Shown here: one piece after another, positions 53,946 to 63,157 of the stretch
Position numbering within the stretch: position 1 is the first letter of the stretch
Layout: the number at the start of each line of letters is the position of its first letter
DNA from: Paraburkholderia caledonica NBRC 102488
GTDB taxonomy: Bacteria; Pseudomonadota; Gammaproteobacteria; Burkholderiales; Burkholderiaceae
Assembly: GCF_000685095.1 (NCBI RefSeq)
Contig: NZ_BAYE01000017.1
Span: 1 to 64,000, forward strand
DNA length: 64,000 nt
Direction of reading: 5' to 3'
Notes under the pieces: generated by a model
What the model was told of the DNA's origin: nothing
Database searches by the model: none
Seen by the model: the letters and a program-made list of their open reading frames with translations, nothing else
Position numbers and translations under genes: made by a program

Positions 53946-55001
53946 TCAGCGCAATTTGAATGACGGAAAGTTGAACCGCGTGGGCGGCACAAGCTGGCCC
54001 GCCGGGATCTGCGTGGTTTCCGGGCCGCCGTTCAGATCGAGCGGCGGCGTTTCCGAACTGCCCGAAGCCGACTCGGGCGCGGCGGCGTTGTTAGCCGTTC
54101 CGGTTCCAGAAGCGGCTTGCGGCGGTGTCGCGGCGCTCGCACCTGACGCGGCCGACGCCTTTGCGGCAGCACTGTTCGTTCCAGCCGCGCCCGCCGTTCC
54201 CGTCACCGCGCCTGCCGGCGCTCCGGCGGCCGTGCCGTCGACGTCCTCGTAGTTCGGCAGCGGCGCTTCGTCGCCATAGTTCGGCAACGCCTGCGACTGC
54301 TTGCCGTCCGACAACAGATACTGACGACGCTGCAAATACGCGTTACGCACGAACGAATACTTGTCGAGCGCGGCGCCTTCCAGCACATCGCTCGCGTTAA
54401 GCAGATTCGCGCGCGTATTGACAATGTTGAGGCCGTACAGCGCCCAGCTCAAACCCGCCGGATCCACATAACTGAGCGGGTTCACATAGTAGTTGCCGAT
54501 GGAACCGACCGCGTCGCGCACCGTGCTCGGGCCGAACAGCGGCAGCACCAGGTACGGACCTGCCGGCACGCCATAGTGGCCGAGAGTCAGGCCGAGGTCG
54601 TTGTCGTGCTTCGGCAGCTTGGCAAGCGTCGCTACGTCGAAAAGACCGCCGACACCGAAGACCGTGTTGATCACGATCCGCATGATGTCCTGCACGCCGT
54701 CGGTGATCTTCAGCTGCAGCAGGTTGTTCGCCGCGATGTAGACGTCGCCGATGTTCGAGAAGAAGTTAGTCACGCTGTCGCGAATCGGCTGCGGCGTGAT
54801 AAACACGTAACCCTTGGCGACTGGCTTCAGCGCGTACTGGTCCAGCTTGTCGTTGACCGTGAAGATTGTGCGGTTCAAGCCTTCGAGCGGATCGCCCTTG
54901 GTGGGCGTCTGCACCGTGGTACAGCCGGCGAGCAGCGCAGCGGCGACGGCCAGTTTGGCCACCCGGAAGGCGCCAGCGCTCCCAGCGTGTGAGGTCTGCA
55001 T
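53946..55001 (-). CDS. mlaA: outer-membrane phospholipid-transport lipoprotein MlaA with a long Ala-rich tail
   Basis: A 351-residue lipoprotein (family usually about 250) that extracts misplaced phospholipids from the outer leaflet. The lipobox LLAGC places the lipidated Cys near residue 27. The VacJ-type core (about 35-235) includes NRTIFTVNDKLDQYALKP and the ring segment PFLVLPLFGPSTVRD (here YLVLPLFGPSTVRD). Residues about 245-351 form an Ala/Gly/Thr/Ser-rich low-complexity tail ending in FNFPSFKLR. Here mlaA sits inside the mla operon, between mlaD and mlaC; in E. coli it is elsewhere. Confidence 0.93.
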   Translation of the reverse strand: MQTSHAGSAGAFRVAKLAVAAALLAGCTTVQTPTKGDPLEGLNRTIFTVNDKLDQYALKPVAKGYVFITPQPIRDSVTNFFSNIGDVYIAANNLLQLKITDGVQDIMRIVINTVFGVGGLFDVATLAKLPKHDNDLGLTLGHYGVPAGPYLVLPLFGPSTVRDAVGSIGNYYVNPLSYVDPAGLSWALYGLNIVNTRANLLNASDVLEGAALDKYSFVRNAYLQRRQYLLSDGKQSQALPNYGDEAPLPNYEDVDGTAAGAPAGAVTGTAGAAGTNSAAAKASAASGASAATPPQAASGTGTANNAAAPESASGSSETPPLDLNGGPETTQIPAGQLVPPTRFNFPSFKLR

Positions 55002-55012
55002 TATTGTTCTCC

Positions 55013-55543
55013 TTATTGACCGGCGGAGCCGGAAGCAGGCAAAGCCGCCGCAGGGGCCGCAGATCCCGCGCCGGGCTTCGACGCGCCCGAATCAGCCGCT
55101 TTGCTATAGAGGAACTGTCCGATCAGGTTTTCGAGCACGATTGCCGATTGCGTCATCGAGATCGTGTCGCCGGCTTTGAGCATCTCGGAGTCGCCGCCTG
55201 GCTCCAGGCCAATGTATTGCTCGCCGAGAAGGCCCGAGGTCAGGATCTTTGCCGACGTGTCTTTTGGAAACTGGTATTGCTTGTCGATATCGATAGTGAC
55301 GACCGCCTGATAGGCATTGCTGTCAAAACCGATCGAGCCGACGCGGCCAACCGTCACGCCCGCGCTCTTCACGGGCGCGCGCGCCTTCAATCCGCCGATA
55401 TTGTCGAACTTCAGCTTAACCGGGTAGGTCGCCTGGAACGACAGCGAGCTCATGTTGCCGGCCTTGAGCGCGAGGAACAGCAACGCCACAAAACCCAGCA
55501 CCACGAACAGGCCGACCCAGAAGTCGAGAGCAGTCTTTTTCAT
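55013..55543 (-). CDS. mlaD: phospholipid transport MCE protein MlaD
   Basis: A 176-residue inner-membrane-anchored MCE protein forming the hexameric ring of MlaFEDB. It has an N-terminal membrane helix (about 7-25), a single MCE domain (about 35-118, VKLKFDNIGGLKARAPVKSAGV) and an Ala/Pro-rich tail (about 140-176). The start MKKTALD at 55543 follows GGGATG; an ATG two codons upstream is too close to it. The gene lies 11 bp before mlaA. Confidence 0.94.
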   Translation of the reverse strand: MKKTALDFWVGLFVVLGFVALLFLALKAGNMSSLSFQATYPVKLKFDNIGGLKARAPVKSAGVTVGRVGSIGFDSNAYQAVVTIDIDKQYQFPKDTSAKILTSGLLGEQYIGLEPGGDSEMLKAGDTISMTQSAIVLENLIGQFLYSKAADSGASKPGAGSAAPAAALPASGSAGQ

Positions 55544-55631
55544 CGTCATCCCAAAGTGAATCTGCCGCGCCGCCGTTACTCCGCCGCGCGCGCCCACTGA
55601 CGCGCCGCAGCGGAAAACATGCAGCGCAGTC

Positions 55632-56411
55632 TTAGCTGAACATCAGCGCGGTCAGCAGAAAATCGAGGCCGAGCACCGCAAGCGACGCGTACACAACGGT
55701 TTTCGTCGTGGCACGCGACACGCCTTCCGGCGTCGGCTTGGCTTCATAGCCCTGAAAGAGCGCCACGAACGTCACCGCGAGACCGAACACCACGCTCTTG
55801 ACGACACCCGCGCCCACGTCGCGCCAGACATCCACGCCGCCTTGCATTTGCGACCAGAACGCACCGGCGTCCACACCGATCAGCAGCACGCCGACCACAT
55901 AGCCGCCCGCAACGCCTACCGCGCTGAAAATCGCGGCGAGAATCGGCATGGCGATGATGCCGGCCCACAGGCGCGGCGCGACCACGACCTTGACTGGATC
56001 GACCGCCATCATTTCCATCGCGGTCAATTGCTCACCGGCCTTCATCAGGCCGATTTCAGCAGTGAGCGAGGTGCCCGCGCGACCGGCGAACAACAACGCC
56101 GTGACTACCGGCCCGAGTTCGCGCACGAGCGATAGCGCAACCAGCAGCCCAAGCGCCTGCTCCGAGCCGTAGCGATTCAACGTGTAATAACCCTGCAGGC
56201 CGAGCACGAAGCCGACGAACAGCCCCGACACCGCGATGATCACCAGCGAATAATTACCTACGAAGTGGATCTGCTTCGTGACAAGACGCGGGCGGCGCAG
56301 CAGCGGGAAAAACTCGAGCACGAGGCGCAGGAAAAAGCGCGTCGCATAGCCGGCCGTGCCGAGCCCGTCGAGCACCGAGCGGCCGACCGAGCTGATCAGT
56401 GAACCGATCAT
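55632..56411 (-). CDS. mlaE: phospholipid transport permease MlaE
   Basis: A 259-residue inner-membrane permease with about five to six segments, MlaE/YrbE family. Conserved LVRELGPVVTALLFAGRAGTSL near 93-114 and the coupling-helix segment EMMAVDP near 131-137 are intact. It overlaps mlaF by 4 bp. Confidence 0.95.
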   Translation of the reverse strand: MIGSLISSVGRSVLDGLGTAGYATRFFLRLVLEFFPLLRRPRLVTKQIHFVGNYSLVIIAVSGLFVGFVLGLQGYYTLNRYGSEQALGLLVALSLVRELGPVVTALLFAGRAGTSLTAEIGLMKAGEQLTAMEMMAVDPVKVVVAPRLWAGIIAMPILAAIFSAVGVAGGYVVGVLLIGVDAGAFWSQMQGGVDVWRDVGAGVVKSVVFGLAVTFVALFQGYEAKPTPEGVSRATTKTVVYASLAVLGLDFLLTALMFS

Positions 56412-57229
56412 GACTGACCTCCGCCGACGCCGAAATCCGCCGCCAGCGGCGTCTTGCTCGGATAATGAAATTTGAACGGGCCGTCTGGCGCGCCGTCGAT
56501 AAACTGCCGCACCGTTGGGTCCGTGGACGCCCGCAGTTGTGCGGGTGTGCCCTCGGCGTGGACGCCGCCGTTGGCCAGAAAATAAACGTAATCGGCGATC
56601 GAGAACGATTCCGGCACGTCGTGCGTGACCAGAATAGACGTCGCGCCGAGCGCCTGATTGAGCGCCCGGATGAGGTTCGCCGTGATGCCGAGCGAGATGG
56701 GATCGAGGCCGGCGAACGGCTCGTCGTACATCATCAGTTCGGGGTCGAGGGCGATGGCGCGCGCGAGCGCTACCCGCCGTGCCATGCCGCCCGAAATCTC
56801 GGAGGGTAGCAGATCGCGCGCGCCACGCAGGCCGACCGCGTTGAGCTTCATCAGCACGAGGTCGCGAATTAATTCCTCGGGAAGCTCGGTGTGCTCACGC
56901 AGCGCAAACGCGACGTTCTCGAACACCGACATGTCGGTAAACAGCGCGCCGAACTGGAACAACATACCCATCTTGCGGCGCAACGCGTACAGGCCCTCGC
57001 GCGTCTGTGCGCCGACATTCTGGCCGTCGAACAGAATCTCGCCGCGCTGGGCGCGCACCAGACCGCCGATCAGCCGCAGCACCGTGGTCTTGCCGCAACC
57101 CGAGCCGCCCATGACCGCGACGACCTGACCGCGCTTGAAGCGCAGGTTCAGGTTCGACAGGACGAGCCGGTCGCCGTAACCGAAGTCGACATTGCGCAGC
57201 TCGAGTAAGGTCTCGGAGGGGGAAGACAC
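56408..57229 (-). CDS. mlaF: phospholipid transport ATP-binding protein MlaF
   Basis: A 273-residue ATPase that powers the MlaFEDB complex. Walker A is GGSGCGKTT near residues 41-49, the signature ISGGMARRV near 145-153 and Walker B LMMYDEPFAGLDP near 165-177. It is the first gene of mlaFEDACB, and a 93 bp gap separates its start from thiE. The window does not reveal a clear promoter pair there. Confidence 0.95.
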   Translation of the reverse strand: MSSPSETLLELRNVDFGYGDRLVLSNLNLRFKRGQVVAVMGGSGCGKTTVLRLIGGLVRAQRGEILFDGQNVGAQTREGLYALRRKMGMLFQFGALFTDMSVFENVAFALREHTELPEELIRDLVLMKLNAVGLRGARDLLPSEISGGMARRVALARAIALDPELMMYDEPFAGLDPISLGITANLIRALNQALGATSILVTHDVPESFSIADYVYFLANGGVHAEGTPAQLRASTDPTVRQFIDGAPDGPFKFHYPSKTPLAADFGVGGGQS

Positions 57230-57322
57230 TGACTGACAGTCCTTTTACACGGAAGGCCGAATTATAGGGCCATCATGCAAAAGTTGCCGTGAGGTACCCT
57301 GTCTCTTAACGAATCATCGGGA

Positions 57323-58435
57323 TTATCGCGTAAACCCTTGCTGCAGTGCGGAAACTGCGGCAGCGGGATCGGCGGCTTCTGTCACTGCGCGGACCACTGC
57401 GGCGCACCCCACGCCGGTCGCGAGCACCTCGGGCAAGACCTGCAGGTCGATTCCACCGATTGCGACCAGCGGCACGACGCCGTCCAGCAGCCGGACATAG
57501 CGAGCGAGGCGCTTGAGGCCCTGCGGCGCGGTAGGCATCACCTTGGTCGTGGTCGGAAACACTGCGCCCAACGCGATGTAACTAGGACGAAAATGCAGCG
57601 CCTTCAGAATTTCGTAGAAACCGTGCGTCGAGAGTCCAAGCCGTACGCCCGCCGCGGCGAGCGCCGACAGATCCGCGGTATGCACGTCTTCCTGGCCGAG
57701 ATGCACGCCGTAAGCGCCCGCATCGAGCGCGGCCTGCCAGTGGTCGTTGATGAAAACCTGCGCGTCGTGCTGGCGCCCCGCAGCAACGCAGCGGGCAATT
57801 TCGCGCTGAAGTTCGTCGGCGGGATGGGCGGACTTCCGGCGTAGCTGCACCGTTTTCACGCCGAAGCCGACCACCCTTTCGACCCACTCCGCGCTCGGCA
57901 GAACCGGATAGAGCCCGAGCCGCTCCGGGCAGCGCGGAAAGGCCTGGGCCGGCGCTTGCGGCAAATCGGCGAGGCGAGGGAAAGTGGCCAGATCGCAGGG
58001 GAAAGCGTCACCCGCGGCGTTGGTCCGGGTTTCGTCGCCGTCGCGCCACGCAAGCGCCAGCACCAACGCGTCGTGCGGATCGAAACCGCAATCTAGAAAT
58101 GCGGCCAGTGCGGGAATCCAGTCTTCCGCGAGATGCCCTTCGAGGCGATATTTCTCGCCGCCCAGGTGCAGCGTGGCCTTGTTCTCGGCGGCTTCGACCA
58201 CCGCCGCGCCCTTTACCAGCCAGTGCGCCATCTGCTCGCCGTGCCGCGCGGCATCGGTGAGCACGATCAGATCGCCGCCGTTCGGCTCGTCCGGCGCGGT
58301 CAGACAGATACGCCACGGCGCGTGAGTAGGCGGCCAGTCGCCGAGACGCGCGCGGATGCGCTCAGTCGCCTCGGTGAGTTCGTCGGCGGGCGGCCAGAAC
58401 AGGTCGCGGTCTTTCAAAGCCAATGTTTGCGTCAT
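57323..58435 (-). CDS. thiE: thiamine phosphate synthase ThiE with an extra N-terminal domain
   Basis: A 370-residue protein, against about 210 for ordinary ThiE. Residues about 170-370 are the TIM-barrel synthase that joins HMP-PP to thiazole phosphate: VQLRRKS, QVFINDHWQAALDAGAYGVHLGQED and GLSTHGFYEI, GAVFPTTTK. Residues 1-165 form a separate domain I cannot assign; its end (ALVLALAW) loosely recalls the C-terminus of ThiD kinases, but no ThiD motif is visible. The start at 58435 overlaps the thiG stop by 4 bp, so the N-terminal domain is genuinely translated. It is the last gene of the riboswitch-controlled operon. Confidence 0.9.
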   Translation of the reverse strand: MTQTLALKDRDLFWPPADELTEATERIRARLGDWPPTHAPWRICLTAPDEPNGGDLIVLTDAARHGEQMAHWLVKGAAVVEAAENKATLHLGGEKYRLEGHLAEDWIPALAAFLDCGFDPHDALVLALAWRDGDETRTNAAGDAFPCDLATFPRLADLPQAPAQAFPRCPERLGLYPVLPSAEWVERVVGFGVKTVQLRRKSAHPADELQREIARCVAAGRQHDAQVFINDHWQAALDAGAYGVHLGQEDVHTADLSALAAAGVRLGLSTHGFYEILKALHFRPSYIALGAVFPTTTKVMPTAPQGLKRLARYVRLLDGVVPLVAIGGIDLQVLPEVLATGVGCAAVVRAVTEAADPAAAVSALQQGFTR

Positions 58436-59253
58436 GCAGCGCTCCCGTCCTGATGCCAGAACGGCATGCCGACCACCGGCGTGCTCGCGTGCGCGCTCTC
58501 GCGCTCGGCCATCGGTCCCGCGAGAAACGCCTGACGTCCCGCTTCGACGCCCAGCGCGAAAGCGCGCGCCATCGCGTCCGGATGCGTGGCCTGCGACACG
58601 GCCGTGTTCAGCAGCACCCCGTCGAAGCCCCATTCCATCACCTGCGCCGCATGCGACGGCACGCCAAGTCCGGCGTCGACAATGAGCGGCACGTCCGGCA
58701 GCCGCTCGCGCAGCACGCGCAAGCCGTACGGATTGATGACACCCTTGCCGGTGCCGATCGGCGCGCCCCACGGCATCAGCGCTTCGCAACCGGCATCCAG
58801 CAGACGGCGGCCGATCACGAGGTCTTCGGTGCAATACGGCAGCACCTTGAAGCCGTCTTTGACGAGCTTCGCGGCTGCTTCGATCAGACCGACCGGATCG
58901 GGTTGCAAGGTGTAATCGTCGCCGATCAGTTCGAGCTTGATCCACTCGGTTTCGAAAATTTCACGCGCCATGTGCGCGGTCGCCACGGCCTCGCCGACGG
59001 TCAGGCACCCTGCCGTATTGGGCAATAGCGGCACGCCATGGCGCTTGAGCAGATCGAAGAAGCCGGCTTCCGCGCCGCCTTCGTTCATCTGCCGGCGCAG
59101 CGCGACCGTCACCATGCCGGGTCGGGCGGCGTCGATGGAATCCGACAGCGATTGCAGCGACGGATAACGCGACGTGCCAAGCAGCACGCGGCTCGCGAAG
59201 GGTTGGCCGTACAGCGTGAGCGCGTCGGCGGCCTGTGGGGTAGTCATTTGCAT
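58432..59253 (-). CDS. thiG: thiazole synthase ThiG
   Basis: A 273-residue TIM-barrel enzyme that forms the thiazole phosphate ring from DXP, dehydroglycine and ThiS thiocarboxylate. The Schiff-base lysine is in EWIKLELIGDD near 105-115. The first ATG at 59253 has AGGAG 8 bp upstream, better than the second Met at 59247. It follows thiS by 29 bp and overlaps thiE. Confidence 0.95.
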   Translation of the reverse strand: MQMTTPQAADALTLYGQPFASRVLLGTSRYPSLQSLSDSIDAARPGMVTVALRRQMNEGGAEAGFFDLLKRHGVPLLPNTAGCLTVGEAVATAHMAREIFETEWIKLELIGDDYTLQPDPVGLIEAAAKLVKDGFKVLPYCTEDLVIGRRLLDAGCEALMPWGAPIGTGKGVINPYGLRVLRERLPDVPLIVDAGLGVPSHAAQVMEWGFDGVLLNTAVSQATHPDAMARAFALGVEAGRQAFLAGPMAERESAHASTPVVGMPFWHQDGSAA

Positions 59254-59282
59254 GTCCTGGTCTCCTGCAATGCGTGATGGCT

Positions 59283-59480
59283 TTAGCCGCCGGCCACGGG
59301 TTGCACGACATCGAGCTTGTCGCCCGGTTGCAGCGCGCGCGCCGCGTGCTGCGTGCGTGCGACGAAGTCGCCGTTTAGCGCGACGGCAAACGGAGGCCGC
59401 GCGCCGTAAGCAGCGAGCGCATCGGCGACAGTCGCGCCTTCGGGCAACGACAGCGGCTTCTGGTTGATGTGAATGTCCAT
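59283..59480 (-). CDS. thiS: sulfur carrier protein ThiS
   Basis: A 65-residue ubiquitin-like carrier ending in the required Gly-Gly (VVQPVAGG), whose C-terminus is adenylated and thiocarboxylated for ThiG. The length and end are canonical. The adenylating enzyme ThiF is not in this window. Confidence 0.95.
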   Translation of the reverse strand: MDIHINQKPLSLPEGATVADALAAYGARPPFAVALNGDFVARTQHAARALQPGDKLDVVQPVAGG

Positions 59481-59551
59481 GATGTTCGAATACGGTTCAG
59501 TCGTTGGCTAAAGCACAAGCGTGCTAACGGCACTGCGGCACGGTTCGGCGC

Positions 59552-60682
59552 TCATGCCGGCTCCCGCGCACAATCGTGCTGGAAAAGCTCGCTCCAGCGC
59601 GCGCCGCGCTGCCAGTCCGCGAACGCGTCGGCGTTGCCGATGCGCCCGTCCAGCAGCGCCGCCGCGAAGCGCACGGCTTCGTCGGCGACTTCGGGCACGA
59701 TCATGTAGCCGTGCCGGTAAAGGCCGTTCACCCGTAGCGTCTGCGCGCCGTCCCACAGCAATGCCGGCCGATGATCGGGCAAGGTCGGGCGGCACTGCGA
59801 ATTGAGCTCCAGAATGCGCGCCTCGCCAAAGCCCGGATGCACAGAAAACGCAGCGCTTAGAAGCTCCAGCGCGGAACGCACGCTGACGGGCGACATGTCC
59901 TCGCCTTCCACCTCGGTTGCGCCGATCACGTAGAGATTGTCCTGCTTCGGTGCGATGTAGAGCGGATAGCGCGGATGCAGCAGCCGCACCGGGCGCGTCA
60001 GGTCGATGCCTGGCGCATGCACGCGTGCAACCTCACCGCGAATGCCGCGCAGTGTCGGCAGCGCGGGTTTGGCGCCGAGGCCGCGGCAGTCGATCGTGAC
60101 GCGCGCGGGCGGCAGCGCGCTGTCGCTAACAGGCGTATTCCAGTGAGTCTGAACGCCGCGTTGTGCAAGCCCCGCAGCAAGCGCGCGAAGCACCTGGCGG
60201 TTATCCAGCTGGCCCTCGCGCGGCAGGAGCCACCCCTGACTGAAGCGTCCCGCCAGCGCCGGCTCGGCTGCACCGAGCTGGGCGCCGGCCAGCGTGACGA
60301 AGCCGCCGTCCAGCAATTCGGCCGGCGCGTTCGAGCGCACGCGTCGTTCGAACAACGGGGCCTCGGTGCGATCCGCGTGATGCCAGACGACGAGCGTGCC
60401 ATTGCGCTGAAAGAACACCGGTTCGGGCAGTTCGGCCAGCACTTTCGGCCAGGTATCGAGCGAGGTCGCGCCCAATCGCGTGATCAGAAGTTCGGCACTC
60501 GCGGCTTCGGCAAGCGGCGCCAGCATCGCCGCGGCGACCCACGCGGCGGCTTGCGAACCGGCTGCGTCGCCGCGCTCATAAAGCGCAACGCGATGCCCTT
60601 GCCCGGCAAGCCGCCACGCGACGAGACGCCCGCACAGGCCGCCGCCGAGCACCGCGAAATCGGGTTGTGCGGAGTGGATCAT
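59552..60682 (-). CDS. thiO: glycine oxidase ThiO
   Basis: A 376-residue FAD protein of the DAO family that oxidises glycine to iminoacetate for ThiG, the oxygen-dependent alternative to ThiH. The dinucleotide fold LGGGLCGRLVAWRLA is near 11-25, and RPTLPDHRPALLW near 316-328 closes the FAD site. The start MIHSAQ at 60682 follows GGAGTG; the open frame to 60868 is leader. It is the first gene behind the TPP riboswitch. Confidence 0.92.
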   Translation of the reverse strand: MIHSAQPDFAVLGGGLCGRLVAWRLAGQGHRVALYERGDAAGSQAAAWVAAAMLAPLAEAASAELLITRLGATSLDTWPKVLAELPEPVFFQRNGTLVVWHHADRTEAPLFERRVRSNAPAELLDGGFVTLAGAQLGAAEPALAGRFSQGWLLPREGQLDNRQVLRALAAGLAQRGVQTHWNTPVSDSALPPARVTIDCRGLGAKPALPTLRGIRGEVARVHAPGIDLTRPVRLLHPRYPLYIAPKQDNLYVIGATEVEGEDMSPVSVRSALELLSAAFSVHPGFGEARILELNSQCRPTLPDHRPALLWDGAQTLRVNGLYRHGYMIVPEVADEAVRFAAALLDGRIGNADAFADWQRGARWSELFQHDCAREPA

Positions 60683-60914
60683 CGTGCGCACTCCGATCCA
60701 ACGCAACGCGCAATGGCAACGCAGTGCACGCCGCCGGCGACGTGACAAGGAGCAAGAAACATAACTGAAGAATAGGCGGTCATCGAGTCCTTTCCGTACG
60801 GCCAAAAAGAAGCGCGTACCCAGGACGAAACCGGCGGGCAAGGCCGGCCAGGCAATAGCGTGCTCCAATGAAGAACGCCGCCCGGCGGGGAATGGAAGAC
60901 TGGTTGCTTCCGGA

Positions 60915-61016
60915 AACTTCCCGCGCCGGTATTACCCGGATCGGGTGCAAAGGGTCTCTCTCAGCCTCGCTGCCGCAGCGTGAAAATCACGCCGCTCAAG
61001 TGCGAAGCACCCCTGT
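60915..61016 (-). promoter_or_regulatory. TPP (thi-box) riboswitch
   Basis: Read on the minus strand: GGGGTGC (plus 61007-61013), then GGCTGAGA, GACCCTTTGCACCCGATC and GGGTAATACCGGCGCGGGAA, the conserved core of thiamine pyrophosphate riboswitches with only small changes. It lies 233 nt ahead of thiO and should lower thiO-S-G-E expression when TPP is high. Whether it acts on translation or transcription is not clear. Confidence 0.95.
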
Positions 61017-61029
61017 TTCGTCGAAGGTC

Positions 61030-61059
61030 ATTAGACCATAAAAGGCGCGGCGCTCGCAA
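61030..61059 (-). promoter_or_regulatory. candidate promoter of the thi operon
   Basis: On the minus strand TTGCGA (plus 61054-61059) and TCTAAT (plus 61030-61035) are 18 bp apart, placing a start about 10 nt before the riboswitch. It fits position better than sequence. Confidence 0.4.
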
Positions 61060-61405
61060 ACGAGCGGCGCGCGGCATCGCACGCGCCTCGATCCGGCACC
61101 GCCTTGGGCGTCACCCATATCGGCGGCGCGGCGCTCTGGCACAATGCCAGCAGAGATGGCGCGGCGAATGCGGCATGACGCGGGGCCTGGCGGCGCAAAG
61201 TCGCGGCGACGCAGGCGAAACACCCGCAGCGCGATCGCCGGAAAACTCGCGCCGATCATTAATTTTCGCTTAAGGGCTTCGCGCCAGAATCGGCAATCGC
61301 ACCGGTGGTGCTTGCCGGGTGTCGCCACCCGCACACGCACAAATATTCGCAATGGGCCGGCCTGCGTGGGTCGGCCCGAATGGAACAGCACTCCTCAGGA
61401 CGCTC

Positions 61406-63157
61406 ATGACAACGAATACATCCGCCAGCCCCGCGCTGCCGCCCGACGAGAAAGTCTCCGCCTGGAGCCTGATCAAGCCCTACTGGGTGTCGGAAGAACG
61501 TAAGACGGCGTGGGCGTTGCTTCTCGCGATCATCGTGATGAATCTGCTGGTCGTGTGGATCAACGTCCGGCTCAACCGCTGGAGCGCCGACTTCTACAAC
61601 GCGCTGCAAACCAAGAATGTGCGCGACTTCCCGCATCTGCTGATGGTGTTTTCGGGTCTCGCGTTCGGCTACATCATTCTCGCGGTCTACGGGCGTTATA
61701 TGCGGCAGATGCTTGGGTTCCGCTGGCGTCAGTGGCTCACCACGCGCTATCTGAACGAGTGGCTACACGACAGCGCGTTCTACCGGATCGAGCGCGACCG
61801 CCTCGCCGACAACCCCGACCAGCGGATCAGCGACGACCTTCAGTCGTTCGCCACCACCACGCTGTCGCTCACGCTCGATCTGCTGTCCACGGTCGTCACG
61901 CTGGTGTCGTTCATCACGATCCTGTGGTCGCTCGCCGGTGCGCTGACCATCACGCTCGGCGGCGTACCGCTGCAGATCCCCGGCTATATGGTGTGGGCGG
62001 CCGCGCTTTATGCGGTGGTCGGATCGCTCGTGATCCAGAAGGTCGGCCACCCGCTCGTGCCGATTAACTATCAGGCACAGAAAGTCGAGGCGGATTTCCG
62101 TTTCGGCCTGATCCGTCTGCGCGAAAACGCGGAGCAGATCGCGTTCTACAACGGCATGGACACGGAGAAGAAAAACGCGCATTCGCTGTTCGGCCGGATT
62201 CGCGACAACTGGTGGCAGGTCATGAAGTACACGAAGCGATTGACCTTCGTGCTCAGCTTCTATGGCCAGATCGCAATTATTTTTCCGCTCGTCGTGGCCG
62301 CGCCGCGTTATTTCGCGGGCGCCTTCACGTTCGGCGTACTGATGCAGATTTCGAGCGCGTTCGGCACCGTCAGCGATTCGTTCTCGTGGTTCATCAACAG
62401 TTACTCGACGCTCGTCGAGTGGCGCGCAACCGTGAACCGGTTGCGCGAATTCAAGCGGGTCGTGCATGCGCCGCGTCTGAAGGAATCGGTGTCGCCGGCC
62501 ACCGCACACGGCGGCATCAATCTCCATTTCGTCGACGCCGACGCGCTCACCACCGACGGCCTCAAGCTCGCGCTGCCCAACGGCACTCCGCTGTCGCGCA
62601 TCCGCGATATCGCGATCGAACCCGGCTCACGGTGGCTCGTGCGCGGGCCATCCGGCTCGGGCAAGAGCACGCTGATGCGCGCGCTCGCCGGCCTCTGGCC
62701 ATTTGGCGACGGCTCGATAGACGCGCCGGTCAACGCTCGCATGATGTTCATCCCGCAGGTCAGCTACATGCCGATCGGCACACTGAAGGCTGCGCTCACC
62801 TATCCGTCGGCAGCCGACACTTATACCGACGAAGAATGCCGCGAGGCGCTCGTCACCTGCCATCTGTCGCAGTACGCGGACCGTTTGCAGGAATCGGGGC
62901 ACTGGACGCGCATGTTGTCGCCGGGCGAGCAACAGCGCCTTGCCGCGGCACGCGTGCTGCTGCACAAGCCAGACTACCTGTTCCTCGACGAAGCGACGAG
63001 CGCGCTCGACGCCGAAAACGAAGCGAGGCTCTATCGCCTCTTCACCGAGCGCCTGCCGAAGGCGGCGATTGTCAGCGTCGCGCACCGCGAATCGCTTGCT
63101 GCGTTCCATGACGAGACGCTCGAAGTCGAGCGTTCCAGCGAAGCGGTCGCCGCATGA
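61406..63157 (+). CDS. ABC transporter, fused permease-ATPase of the SbmA/BacA-YddA type
   Basis: A 583-residue half-transporter: N-terminal ABC_membrane_2 (SbmA/BacA-like) domain with about six segments (about 30-340) and a C-terminal ATPase (about 385-575). The Walker A lysine is near 420 (GPSGSGKST), the signature is LSPGEQQRL and Walker B is YLFLDEATSALD. Relatives include E. coli YddA and mycobacterial/rhizobial BacA-like long-chain or peptide importers; the substrate cannot be told. The start MTTNTS at 61406 has an AGGA site; a longer frame from 61319 is not family-like. Its stop overlaps the next start (ATGA). Confidence 0.9.
   Translation: MTTNTSASPALPPDEKVSAWSLIKPYWVSEERKTAWALLLAIIVMNLLVVWINVRLNRWSADFYNALQTKNVRDFPHLLMVFSGLAFGYIILAVYGRYMRQMLGFRWRQWLTTRYLNEWLHDSAFYRIERDRLADNPDQRISDDLQSFATTTLSLTLDLLSTVVTLVSFITILWSLAGALTITLGGVPLQIPGYMVWAAALYAVVGSLVIQKVGHPLVPINYQAQKVEADFRFGLIRLRENAEQIAFYNGMDTEKKNAHSLFGRIRDNWWQVMKYTKRLTFVLSFYGQIAIIFPLVVAAPRYFAGAFTFGVLMQISSAFGTVSDSFSWFINSYSTLVEWRATVNRLREFKRVVHAPRLKESVSPATAHGGINLHFVDADALTTDGLKLALPNGTPLSRIRDIAIEPGSRWLVRGPSGSGKSTLMRALAGLWPFGDGSIDAPVNARMMFIPQVSYMPIGTLKAALTYPSAADTYTDEECREALVTCHLSQYADRLQESGHWTRMLSPGEQQRLAAARVLLHKPDYLFLDEATSALDAENEARLYRLFTERLPKAAIVSVAHRESLAAFHDETLEVERSSEAVAA

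Larger units (their letters stand above)
60683..61405. other. 723 bp divergent region holding the thi leader and riboswitch
   Basis: No coding sequence. The minus-strand thi leader (about 230 nt before thiO) contains the TPP riboswitch at 60915-61016 and a small GC-rich hairpin candidate (CGCC/GGCG near 60877-60890) that may be the expression platform. A weak promoter candidate lies at 61030-61059. The plus-strand ABC gene must start transcription somewhere between 61060 and 61400, where I see no clear pair. Confidence 0.6.

Noticed and set aside
58436..58945. Upstream extension of the thiE frame by 170 codons
   Set aside because: It lies wholly within thiG in another frame; the ATGA overlap at 58432-58435 marks the true start.
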